A stretch of 64,000 nt of DNA from NCBI GenBank assembly GCA_027923505.1, contig BROI01000037.1:1-64000 (forward strand), in the 5' to 3' direction. This stretch comes from Mayamaea pseudoterrestris (taxonomy: Eukaryota; Bacillariophyta; Bacillariophyceae; Sellaphorales; Sellaphoraceae). Every line of letters starts with the position of its first letter. Position 1 is the stretch's first letter. The notes under the pieces were generated by a model. The model did not search any database, was not told the origin of the DNA, and saw nothing but the letters and a program-made list of their open reading frames with translations. Shown piece by piece: positions 1 to 11,100 of the stretch. The translations under genes were made by a program, and so were the position numbers.

Positions 1-547
1 TAACTTTGTCTGCACGCTGGCAGACGTGCAAGGAAACATGTGGCGATGCTTGCATCGACAAGATTGAAGCCTTTGATTCTGCACGTCGGAAACCTTCTTC
101 CAGGATGTTCCAAGACTGCAGTGCTCCGCCAGATAGTGGCACACCGGAGCAGTTGCAAAACAATACATGCTCCGTCTACTACAACAAGGTGGTGAGCTGC
201 TTGTCTGCCAATTCTGAACAGGTGGCGTCGCCTTCCAACACGGGAACGTGTGACGTATGCATTGGAGCGAACGCGCTTCCATCGAGTATGACTGCGCTGC
301 CGCGAGTGACTATGCTTGCAACGTTGCAAGTGATTGCTACCAAGATTGTGGATCGGTCTGTAACGATGAGCTATTTACCTTTCTGCAGTGTCAAGGTGAC
401 AATTTAGCGGGGGAGCAGTGCGCATACGATTCGTGCGATGATACAGGCAAGCGACGACTGGATCGGCGCAGCGGCAACCATGGTGTTTCACCATCTGCAA
501 TGACTGCGTTACTGGCATTACATTTGCTTTGTAGATATATAATATAA
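1..547 (+). CDS. 3' end of a cysteine-rich surface protein (partial)
   Basis: The 5' part lies outside the window; the reading frame is open to base 3. The visible part is Cys-rich (QTCKETCGDAC, then DYACNVASDCYQDCGSVC) and ends in a hydrophobic tail (ALLALHLLCRYII) after a polar stretch, which resembles a GPI-anchor signal. Two frames are needed: bases 3-254 or 3-221 are read in one frame, and bases 287-547 in another. A GT...AG intron at 222-286 (65 nt, CAG/GTGGCG) or 255-286 (32 nt) would join them; the longer one better matches intron sizes elsewhere in the window. A frameshift is the alternative. No known family was recognised. An extracellular GPI-anchored protein is an inference from composition only. 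Confidence 0.5.
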
Positions 548-1421
548 ATGATTATTTATAAGTGTAAAGCTATGTTGCAGTCGCGTTGTTTCGCTCTCTA
601 CTATTCCACCCTGCAGATATTCCTCCAGCATATCTTCCGGCGCGCCGGCTCCAGTCGCAGTTTCGGTGGAAAGTAGGATGATAGCTTGCCGTGAACGCAC
701 TTTTTGCAGCAGAGACTCGGCCAATGAACTATCATTGAGCCATTTCTGATCCCTCCAGTGGTTGCCTTTGATAATTGGTGAGTTTGTCTTCGACCAAGAT
801 AGATAGCGGCAATGTCCAAAACAGCGTGCCACTTGTATCGATTGCTCACGCGACATGCCAGTAATTGTTCCCTTCAGAGTAAAGATGGAGTGTTGGTGGC
901 GAGCGATCTTAAACATTCCTGCGCCGTCGTAAATATCCGATGCCTCAGCGCGAGCCTTGTCGGAGGATGGAAGAGCAGCAGTTTGTTGAGATTGAACCAA
1001 CAGTCGTAGAGTGGAGGCGCGGTGGAGTTTTGAATCGTCAAGGCAGTCTCGTTTAACAGTCCAAGACCTTCACGAATGACGGAGGCAAGTTTCATGTTTA
1101 TCCGGAAAAGAAGGACGCTGAAGATAAATGCCAGACCTATTATGATGTAAATGAAGCATCGTCTTGTACAATGGAAAATGTGGGAAAAGGACAAGTCGTT
1201 ACGTAATAAGATGTTATGGCAAGAAGAGCTTTGGGTGGACGAGATTTTGACAATGTCGTAGTGGAAACCGATGAGACAATTTTTGAATGTTTGGGTATGA
1301 CGCATCGGTTCTGACGTCGGTTTTTCGGTTGCATCAAAAATTCCGTCACAATTTCGACATCGACACGACGTTGTAAGTCGTTCCGCTTTACTTGATGCTA
1401 CCACTGCTGTTAGTAACATTG
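518..1421 (-). pseudogene. possible membrane-protein gene or remnant, two frames
   Basis: One minus-strand frame has an ATG at 1421 and encodes a Cys-containing N-terminus, a strong membrane segment (FIYIIIGLAFIFSVLLF) and a GLGLLNETALTIQNST stretch. Around base 1000 the plausible coding sequence moves to another frame (SSDKARAEASDIYDGAG onwards) and runs to a stop at 518. No GT-AG intron that keeps the frame was found between them, so this is either a broken gene or a sequence indel. No family was recognised. The open frame of the upper part extends past the ATG to 1512 but without another ATG. Confidence 0.25.
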
Positions 1422-1512
1422 AATGTTCGAAATGCTCGAAAGTAGATGCGAGAATTCGCACAGCGATCCAGCAGACCACAAAGAGATCATGCTCAATAAT
1501 ATCAAGCACCAA

Positions 1513-4500
1513 CCAAGAGAAGAGTTGTACAAACTATTGCTACTGCGACAAGTACTCGCATTGGTTACATCTTCTCCTCAATTTGTTTGCGGCAAAGCAA
1601 CTGACAAATACTTAATTCCGACATCCATATCCAAAGACTTGTCATGGCCACTGGGCAAAATTGCCTTTTCCTCAAGTCTTCCCTGGCTGCCCAAGTGCGC
1701 CACCATTGAAACATGCATTGTGCCAAACACCATTTGACGCACGATCAGCCTCTTCTGTTCCGGTCCGACAAACGTCGTTCGATCCAAAGTGGAGGCTTGT
1801 GGATTACAACCCCCGTGGCACCAACACTGCAGTTGCGAAACATGATGATCGATCGTGAAACCGCATGGTCCCGTCGGACACATTGTCTTGGGCAAATGGC
1901 GTCGGAGACAAGGAATTGGGGATTTTTCGGCGCACTATCCCAACGCCACTTTGTGGATTACAACCGGGTCGTGGAGTTCCAATCAACTTGCCCATCACCG
2001 AGTAACTCAAGCAGGAGTATAAACATCGTGACAACCAGTTCAAAGAAGTGTCAGAAGGAGGTTAACAAAGGCAGTGATGAAAAGTTGGGGCCCTTTTCCT
2101 TTCACCGTCGGTGGTTTGAAATGTTTACCATAAACCACCAAGACATGAGAACGTTGTCAGTGTCACCAAGACACCGCCGGCCATTGTTCCAGGAGGATCC
2201 GCGTGTTGGGAGGTCAACAAGCCAAGGGAGAGGGAGGAGATGGTGCAGTTTGGTTCGTTTTTTCGTCGATGAGTTGCCAGTGTATCCGAAGCACTTGGAT
2301 GTGCCAAACGAGCGCAATGGGAGGCGCATAATTCGTCGTTCCATGGTGATAAAAAGCACGATATTCAATTGAAGCAATCCGTCAAAAGGGTAATCCTTTG
2401 TCTCCCCGAAATGTTATTTTTGTCGAGGACGAGTCTTCGCACTCTTTTAAAAACATGCAACGAATCATTCCAGGCTCATTTGAACAATGATGTACGCGTC
2501 AACGGCTCGAAAGAGTCCAAGTTTGATCCTTTACGAGAAGTCGACCAGAAGACCGGTTCCGCAATGGGCGTTCGCCGAGATGGCGCTACTGCAATCGGCG
2601 AGCGACTGCTGACAAAGTACGGCATCGTTGCTCAGTTGTGATGGCGAGCCAGCAAGGGAAACGAGCGGCAGAGAAAACAGTGTGGTAAAAGCTCGGAAGA
2701 AAGTCGTAATAGCTTTTACAACGTGGGTCGTTTCAACACTCATGAGATTTGATGTTAACAATAAGATGATCACAGTGACGCGGAGAAGGTGTTTTGGTAC
2801 AAGTCGCTTTTTGATTATTGCGCAATAAATCCGCTATTTGCTGTCGATGCGGAATGCAAAAGGTCGATCCCGCGATGCCGTACGATTTCCAGTGATTTTG
2901 ATGTGATGTGATGTTGTTGAATCATGTCATCCGACACACTCCACCAAAACTGCGCCAAGCTTCCACCTAGACGACGTCTCGTCGTGCATCAACAAAGCCA
3001 GCCGCCGCCGCCGCAGCACAGCAAGAGAACATGGCAAAGAGCCAGCAGAGCAGCATAAACAATGAAATGAAAATTATCCATCCATCGCCAGATGTGAAGC
3101 CTTAGCGTTGAAATTTTCGCAAGCTTCCAGGAAGCGTCTCATTCAATCATTGACGAGAGAAGGGACCAGTCTGTTCGCCGCATCAGGCGCAAGCGTTTTG
3201 AAGTTTTTTGCTTGTCTACCCAAAGCGTGCAATTGGATGTGATGCTAGTTGCAGGTGATGACGACCAAGACAAAGGAGGTCGCGCCCAGCAAAAAAAGAG
3301 AGGAAGATGCAAATCGAAAAAGATGAACGTTCCATCCAGTCGGTATCTATAACAATTTTTCTTGCTGATTACCTACGATGCGTGCGCACGCAATACTGAG
3401 TTTTATCCAAACGCTGGGTTACTGCGTGACAAACTCCAGTCCTGGGAACTATTTCCAAGGTCGGCGCAATATTGGCGCAGGATTTACCAAAGCATGTTGC
3501 TTCGTGGAAGAATGCGCCACAAAAGTGGATGGTCCGAGAGAGTGGTGCGCGGTTAATTTGCCTTTGGCGATACCTGCATGTTCAACTCAAGGCGGTCAAG
3601 ACAAAGGTTTCACTGCGGAGACTGCACCGCTTCCTGAAAGATGGTGATGCGAGTCGTTGTAAAGTTTCGAGCCATTTTATATTCAAGAGACGGGAACATG
3701 AAGATGTACGTCAATCGCCGAGTACGAATCCTGACACGCAATACTTTGGAGTTGCTGCTTGCCGACATTTGTTCCGTCGTTTGGCCGGTTTGATGACGAA
3801 CTCCAAAGTCTTTATACTCGAGCGCTTGGCCGAGTACGCAAGCTGGCCAAGAAGCAACACGTTCGCAACGTATACCGCACGTGAACCAAAACCATTTTTG
3901 CTACCGCCTTTTTGCAGTCGATTGAGTACAGTCTCCGCTAAGAAAGACGGTTTGGTTGACGCACGATATCAAAGGGGGAAAAAACACAGAATGGGTGCAG
4001 GGGAGTTGTGTCGCTGACAAGTTGGTCGGTGAGAAGAGAATGAACGGGCCTTTTCGGTATCAAAGGTCATAAAGATGACGGAGCGGACTTTGTGCTGAAG
4101 AGGCGCGGGGAGTCGGAGTCAGACCGGCAAGCAAGGACAAGGAATTGTTCGCGAGAGAAACACGGGGATGGGTGAAGGGACAAGGGGGATACACGGAAAA
4201 CGCTGTTGGGATTTGATCCGTTAACGGATCCGAACGAGTAGAGGGGTGGCGAATTCCATGCTGGCAAAGTCGGCAAGCGCAAGCGAGTGTAAGAATCCCG
4301 TTGCAGGGGAATTGTGTCACAGAAATCAGATTTGTCTATACTTTGTGAGTAAACATGCTTGCTGCACGTTGTATCTTGTAAAGTTATCTCTGGAGCATGA
4401 AGTCGCAATAAATATATGCGAACTGAAAGAACATCGAAACAAATTTGTACGAGTTGGTTTTATATTTAAAACCAGTACACCATCTTAATAATCACACATA

Positions 4501-4599
4501 AGCAACCGATAAATTCAGAAAAGAGTACAAATTGGTAGTCAGTAAGTCATGTTGACATGTCTACTGGAAGGGCGACCGTCATTCCTGGCTAGTTCTACA
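1513..4599. other. 3.1 kb with no supported gene
   Basis: Open frames of 60-219 codons exist on both strands (the longest at 1713-2372 and 3472-4017, plus), but none shows a recognisable domain, a signal peptide or a convincing splice structure. Composition does not change in a clear coding rhythm. A short word (tgtggattacaacc) occurs near 1798 and 1952. The stretch may hold old transposon or gene debris, but nothing can be named. Confidence 0.5.
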
Positions 4600-5853
4600 A
4601 GAGCTTTCTTGCCGTCACAGCATCCTTCTTCAGCTCACAGAAGGCTTGCTGTCTTCGCAAGCCTTAGCAAGTCAGATCTAACGGCAGCGTGTCTTAAAAT
4701 GAGCACCGTAATCATTGGCCATTTTCTCCGCGCCGCCATGAGTTGTCGAAACACATCTGGAATTCGAAATCATGTCAAGCATCTCCGACACGTTTCTTTC
4801 AACTTTGACAACACTGCATCCGTGCAGTCTGTTCCTTCCGGATTAACAAACGAACATTTACTAAGCTGCGTCTGATACGTGCTATTCTCAACAATACCCA
4901 ATACTCACATTTGTCTTGGTACAAAGTTTAGTTCCTTGCGAACGTCCGCCAAACTCACTTCCTCCGGCGTCGTGACACCACAGCTCCTGCAACAGCATTG
5001 GCCCGCTGCAGGTACTCGAACGGTTGAAATATGCTCGTCCGATGTTCCAGGAGGCGTATCAATAATCAAATAATCCAAACGGTCAGTATCACCCGGCCCA
5101 ATCCAATTTCCGTCAAGAATTGCTGAATCAGTGCATTCTTCCTCGGCCCGCGCCATACAAGTTGGTTAGGATCCTGCAACATGAAACTAATACTCATATC
5201 ACAAATTGCGGCGGTTTCACGTAGATTAAGTGTCCAGCGCGCCGCTGCCCGCTTAGAATCTCCTACGCAGGCGGCGTTGCCTAGCACCATGCGAGGAGCC
5301 GAGGGTCCGTACTTTCAACGTCCAGCAAACCAACGGCGTAGCCCCGACTGGCGAGTGTATGGCAGAGTTGGGATGCTGCAGTGCGGGAGTAGTTTGTTTA
5401 GTCCAGATGTGCAACGGCTAAAGCAAACGAGCGTGTGTGACAGGTCCGTGGTCCAGGTGATGAGTCTCAAAACATCAGCAAGCAGCATCAGCATCCAAAT
5501 TAAATGTACATATAAGACGAACTGTGACAAGACCAAGACAACGCTGGAAACGTTAGCGCCGTCTGCAGTCGCATTGTTTCGTCCTGCACCACTGCTTGGT
5601 CTTGCTGGAACTGACCAGAGCTGCAGGCGGCTTGGCTCGGACATCCATCACATGCTGTAAATACGAAACGATTGATTAAAAATCAGTACTGTGATTGATA
5701 ATGCTAAATGGCGCTCAAAAATGCAAATTTTCTTTGAATCATACCGGAAGCCTTTCCAGCCTTTTCCGAGGACGGGCCGACGCATCCTTCATTGGCATTG
5801 GCCGGAACTTCTGCCGTTTGCATTGTCGTTGTCGGAACAACAGAGGTTGACAT
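4600..5853 (-). pseudogene. NUBP1: decayed NUBP1/Nbp35 Fe-S scaffold ATPase copy
   Basis: Exon 1 (5853-5745) gives MSTSVVP...EGCVGPSSEKAGKAS. A well-formed GT-AG intron (5744-5655) follows. Exon 2 gives ACDGCPSQAACSSG, so the N-terminal Cys cluster of NUBP1 is intact (C, then CX2CX5C). Then come [79 protein letters not shown] and, near 4,690-4,740, THGGAEKMA, in family order but spread over different frames. The Walker A GKGGVGKST is not recognisable and stops interrupt the frame. The family assembles cytosolic 4Fe-4S clusters. At least four frame changes are seen. Retention of an intron argues for a duplicated genomic copy rather than a retrocopy. The active gene must lie elsewhere. Confidence 0.8.
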
Positions 5854-6109
5854 CTAAAAATGAGTTTCTTGTGTTATTGTCAATAGTGAGACTTGCAATG
5901 GAGAAAACAAATAATGAAAAAATGCCATGGTCGAGGGACGATGGCATTTGAAAACCGATGGGATACTTAGCTATCGTCTTTTGATATTACAATACTAACA
6001 CGCCTTTGTACGATTGTACGTAAAGCAAGAAAGCCTCTTACATAAAATATCGTGATGATATCAAACTAAATATATCGAGATGATAAAAATCGTCATAAGT
6101 AACGTATTA

Positions 6110-7381
6110 TCACTTTGCACCAACAATCTTGTACGCCGCATCCTCCTGGCCCGGACCTAGCTCCTTCAGCTTTGCCAGAAAGGCGCGCACACCCGACTTG
6201 GAGCGGAACCGGTGCCCCTTTGGCGACTGGTAGTAGGGATCAAGACGAGAGGGATCCGACTTGCGGGGTCGGTGCTGCACCGTCCATCCGGTCGGCCACT
6301 TGTCGGGTTTCTTTGGATCAATCAAACCGTGCAAGGGTAAATATGGCGGTTCGTCGCCAGCATCAGCGGCAGACGCAGCCAAATCCTTGCGAGGCTTCTT
6401 GGCGGCGGCCGCGGAAGCGGTTTTGGCAACAGGCGCCGCCCGCTTCTTGGACGAGGTTGTCTCCGCCTTGGCCGCTCGCTTCTTGGACGAGGCGGTGACA
6501 GCCTTTGGCGATGACTGTTTGGTACCAGTAGAGCTAGCCTTTTCCGCCTGCTTGGCAGCCGCAGCCAAATTAAAGGGTGACGATGATGAAAGAGAGCTTC
6601 CAGCCGACTTGCGAGGCGTCGCCTTGATGCGAGCAGAGCGAGCAGCCTCCTCCTTCTTGTTGCTCATCATTGTCTTGCGCGCCACTTTGCCCTTGATGCG
6701 AACCATCTGCATCTCCTCTTGTACAGCAACGTTAGCTATGCCTTCGCTCTCCGCTTGCATAGTTTCGTCGCCATTTACATCTGCCACAGGCATCTTGCGA
6801 TCGCAATCGTCGGCGGCGGGCTTGTCATTTTCTTCCTGCACTGGTTCGCTTGCTGGTTCCACCTCCATCTTGGCGTCCGCATATACCGCGGCGGCTGGCA
6901 TCTTGCGATCGTCCTCGTCATCTACCTTCAATACTTCCGCCTCGGCAAGCTTCTCGTCGCCTTTTTCAGCATCGCCCATCTTGTCTTGCTCCTTGCTTTC
7001 CGCCTCGTCATCAGTGGCTTTTGGTTGTTCAGATTCAATTGCTGAAGCAAAAGCAGAAGCAACGGGTGGTTCTACAGCATTCAGAGTGTCAACAACCGCA
7101 CCTTCCTTGTCCTCGGAGTCAGTAACAGCATTGTTATGCTCAGTCGGCGCCGTCGGCGCTTCATTAGCTTCATTACTCTCGGCTGTTTCCTTCTTGGGCG
7201 TCGTGTCAGCTCCTTCCTGGTTTTCGTTTGATGCGGCGCTTGACGCAGCCGCTGGTGGCGCTGCAGCCTCCACCAAAGCTGCAACGTCAACCGCCGCCGC
7301 AGCCGCCGCCGCAGCGTTAGTAGGCGCGCCGCTTGCGGCATTCGCCGTCGGAGATGTCAATGCCTCCAAGAGCTTTTCCAT
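6110..7381 (-). CDS. methyl-CpG-binding-like (MBD) domain protein
   Basis: 423 residues from the ATG at 7381; the open frame extends upstream only through a GTG, so this ATG was chosen. The first 250 residues are low-complexity, with an Ala/Pro run then acidic Glu/Asp/Ala sequence. Residues 250-350 are basic with SSKKRAA and KATPRKSAG patches like histone tails. The last 70 residues contain KWPTGWTVQHRPRK...DPYYQSPKGHRFRSKSGVRAFL, which fits the MBD fold: GW, an RxR loop, a YY/SPxGxxFRSK strand pair and a final helix. A nuclear DNA- or chromatin-binding role follows from the family. Whether it reads 5-methylcytosine cannot be told from sequence. It is a single-exon gene with GC-rich codon use in the Ala run. 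Confidence 0.7.
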   Translation of the reverse strand: MEKLLEALTSPTANAASGAPTNAAAAAAAAVDVAALVEAAAPPAAASSAASNENQEGADTTPKKETAESNEANEAPTAPTEHNNAVTDSEDKEGAVVDTLNAVEPPVASAFASAIESEQPKATDDEAESKEQDKMGDAEKGDEKLAEAEVLKVDDEDDRKMPAAAVYADAKMEVEPASEPVQEENDKPAADDCDRKMPVADVNGDETMQAESEGIANVAVQEEMQMVRIKGKVARKTMMSNKKEEAARSARIKATPRKSAGSSLSSSSPFNLAAAAKQAEKASSTGTKQSSPKAVTASSKKRAAKAETTSSKKRAAPVAKTASAAAAKKPRKDLAASAADAGDEPPYLPLHGLIDPKKPDKWPTGWTVQHRPRKSDPSRLDPYYQSPKGHRFRSKSGVRAFLAKLKELGPGQEDAAYKIVGAK

Positions 7382-8147
7382 GCTAATAGTATCAATAAAA
7401 ATGACAATCGTTTTCGGCAGCTTTCGTCGCGCAAGGTTTTGTTGTGGATCACTCCGCGATGCAAGGCTCTCGTGCGACCGCGGAAGATCGCGTCGCAGCA
7501 CCACTCATAAGGTTCAGGTTAAAACAAACAGCAGGACAATCGCACCGGCACTGCTTGGAGTCGTTTCCGCCAGCTATCATTCACATTCTCATTTGCCTCC
7601 ATATTTCCTTCATCTGCATTGATTCTGCTGCTGCCGTTAAGTTAAATTATCATGTCAACCTCTGTCTCTTTCTTTTCTGCTGCTGAATTTGACCATAAGT
7701 ACGATACTTAGCTATCCGATGGAATTGCCAACTTATAAATATGCGCCACTTAACTAACTACAAGCATTATCAGCGCATTGCCATGAAATGATCAATGCGG
7801 TTTCTGCAACACTGCTCACTTGCATGAAGCGTTTTTGGAATTGCGCAGTGTCAAATTGTTGCCTATCGCTCGCCGGAATTTCAAGAAGGATCGCCTAAGC
7901 ACAAGCCACATTGCTCGAAGTGGAGGCAGCAGCAAGCGTCGGTGGAGCGCCAGCATGAATAAGTAAAAAAGATGAATGTTAGCTTGATCGACGGCTTTTC
8001 GCGAGTGAAAAAGAAGTTGTCATGACGTTGTTGCAGCAGCCGACTTTACACTTCAACATAGCTTGACATCGCAAACGAGTAAGATACCATAAGGACTTCA
8101 TAAAGTACGTAAAGCACTGTAGTGCATCTCTATCATCATATATATTT
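7382..8147. other. intergenic, nothing recognised
   Basis: Upstream region of the MBD gene and downstream region of the large EF-hand receptor gene. It has short AT-rich stretches but no open frame with coding character. Confidence 0.5.
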
Positions 8148-11100
8148 TTACGAAGAATCACTATCTTCGCTCGATTCGTCCTCAGAGCTGTCAGAATCAT
8201 CCTTCTTTTTTATTGGCGTCGGAGAAGGCTTAGCTTCATCGTCGCTTTCGTCTTCACTGCTATCGTCCCCGCCTTCACTACCTTCTTCGTCCCCGCTATC
8301 TTCTTCTTCGTCAGATTCCTCTTCCTCGTCGTCATCCTCGTCCGAAGACTCGCGAGCTGCCGCCATGTTTTGCAGTGTCATAATCAACTCCGCTTCCCGC
8401 CCCAAAAACTGCTCCATCATGGCGTCGACATTATCAACTTCACTTGGAACAACCTCCCCAACAAGAGCAGCAACCTGGCTGCGATATGCAGCTCTTGTTG
8501 CTTCGTCGGGAATGACCAATTCCTCGCTTGCTTCCGCCTCGTTATCTGATTCGTCATCCTCTTCACTTTCCTCCGATTCTTCCTCGCTGCTTTCTTCATC
8601 AGCGCTTTCCTCGTCTCCGCTTTCCTCTTCCTCTTCTTCGCTTTCATCCTCGCTACTTTCTTCCTCTAATTTGACTTGCGTTTCCTTCTCATCATCACTG
8701 CTTTCGCCTTCGTCGCTTTCTTCGTCATCATCCTCTTCGTCAGTACTTTCGTCCTCCTCTTCGTCGCTGCTCTCACCTCCGCTGCTTTGTACTTCCTTCG
8801 GTGTATCAATTTTGCCCGTTTGATTGTTGGTAATATCCTCCGTCAATACTGGTAGACTCTCGGCTGCAACTACCGTTGGCTGCACCATTCGCTCGGGCCT
8901 CTCGTCACCAATAGACGCTTTTTCGGCGGTCTTCTCCTTCGCGAGAGGCATATCGGCAAGTGCGTCATTGTCGGAACTTTCCTCTGAGCTACCATCGTCT
9001 ACACTTGACCAGCCTACCTCATTTTCCTCGCTTGGAGCAGCTATTTCATTTATTGCATCCGGATCCTTCGATAGTAATGCCGCTTCGACGGCTGCTGCTG
9101 CCTGCATCGCTTCGACATCATACATAATAACTTCCTGTTCCTCGTCCAACATTTCTTCAGTTGATGTCAAGCTACCGTCATCGTCATCAAGTATTTCTTC
9201 CTCAGTAAACTCTTCCTCGTCGACTATTTCTTCGTTCGCTTCCTCCGCAGCTTTGATGGCGTCAATCATGGATATTCTAGCGGCAATCTCCTCCTCCAGC
9301 GTCTCAGGCGTCACTCCTTCTGTAGCAAGATCGGTTGTTGCAGAATTTGGAGATAATACAGATGCTGCTGGAGTATCGTATGCATCATTAAATATTAAAA
9401 GTTTGTCGTCTGAACTCGTCATGACGCCCAGGGCACCATTGGTTGGTATGGCAATGCCAATGTCCGGCGGCGTTAAAGGTGACATTACGGTGTCGGTGTC
9501 ATTGTCTCGCGGAACGGCCGATTCTTGGTAGCGCTGATTGTAATGACCTTCGCTTGTTGAGGTCAGAAGAAGATCGTATTCCTTCGAAGGCTGCGATGTG
9601 CCATCACCATCGTTCAATAGATTTCCAAAGTGATCAAGGTCACCGTTTGCAAACAGAATGTCTGCGGAATCATCCAAGTATGCACCGTTGTGGGCAGAAT
9701 GATCTATGTCCTTGCTTGGTTTCTCTACTTCAGCAGCAACTCTATTTTTTCTGAAATCGTAACAAACATATATGCCGATGCAAAGAGCAGCAATGACCAC
9801 AGCAACCGCGGCTGCGATGCCTATGATTGCGCCCATGCTCGGATCGCTGTCATTCGTTGATTCTGCTGCTTCCGATGACTCCGGGGGCTTGATGGGCAAT
9901 GAAGATGACACGACAGTCACCTCACTAGTCGAATTAATTTCTTTTAGTTTAGCATCAAGTTTGCCCTGGTCAATGGCAATCTGCGATAGGGCCTGGTAAC
10001 TCTGAGTGATGCTCGCTTTGTTTTGAGTGTTGCTACGCAAAAATAAGACAAACGAAGCGTAGGCAGTCTGGCATGTAGCGCCAGGCGCAACAATTGCTGG
10101 ACACACGGAGTCATCAATTTGATATATTTTCGGGGAGCCAGCTTTTAAATCACTAACCTGCAACCGCCGTCCACGGAGTCTTGATAGCATTATCGTGTTT
10201 GTTAGGTCTTCGATGAATTTAGCGTAGGCTTCATCAAGTTCTCGACGACGGCGTCCATTGGCCAAAGCGGATGCATTCAAACGACTGTCGATGGACAGGA
10301 TAAAGGAATTATATACTGGCAACTCTTCCTCGTCACCAGTTAGACTTAAACTGTTATTGTATGCCTGAATAGCCAAATCGACCTGCTCGCAAAGTCTCGC
10401 AACGTTCCTTTGCTGGTCTTTTGTCGCATCTTGACCTGGTTCAGCACCGGTGATATCGATAGCACCGTTTTGACTCAAATCATAAAATGCGTTTTGAAAT
10501 ACTGGATCCAATTCGTCAAAGGTGATCGCTTGAGCATTTAAGATCTTTGCAATGAACCTCACATATTCTGACTGCACCAAGATGCTGTCGCGGTTCACGT
10601 TAGCGACAACCAGAGCGCTGTTGCAGGCTGATCGAGCATCGTTGCTAGGGGCGTTAGTGGAATTACCGGATTCAGGTTGTTCCGCTGACGCTACCGCCGC
10701 CAGAGTTGATACACAGATGGATTTTAAATTGTCCGACTGGACAATTGTCGGCGTAGCGCCCGGTCGTGATCCAGTAATGCTTATGAAACCACTAGCGTCG
10801 GTCAAATCCTCATAATTCGTTTGCAGGGGCTGAGCGAGTACTGAAAAGGCTTTATTTATGTAGCTAAGATAGTTGATTAAAAATAATTCACGTGAGTGTT
10901 GTGTTGTTGACATCACGCGGCGCGATTCAATATCGTCCAAAAACGCAATTGAGCACTCACCGATTATCCGTCAAGCGGTTCAAAAAACGAACATATTCCA
11001 TATTGTCTAACTGCTCGTCTCGACTTATATCTGAGACAACCATGGCTATCTTACACGAATTCAACTCGGTAGCATTAATGTCTGTGGTGTTCAAAGTGGA

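Noticed and set aside
1713-2372. 219-codon open frame on the plus strand
   Set aside because: No domain, no splice context, and overlapped by equally long frames on the other strand; its amino-acid content is not protein-like.
3472-4017. 181-codon open frame on the plus strand
   Set aside because: No recognisable family; neighbouring frames of similar length suggest chance openness.
6261-7622. 453-codon plus-strand frame opposite the MBD gene
   Set aside because: Antisense shadow of the Ala/Glu-rich coding sequence; it has no motifs of its own.
8122-8823. Ser-rich 233-codon plus-strand frame
   Set aside because: Mirror of the Glu/Asp-rich tail of receptor copy B, read on the other strand.
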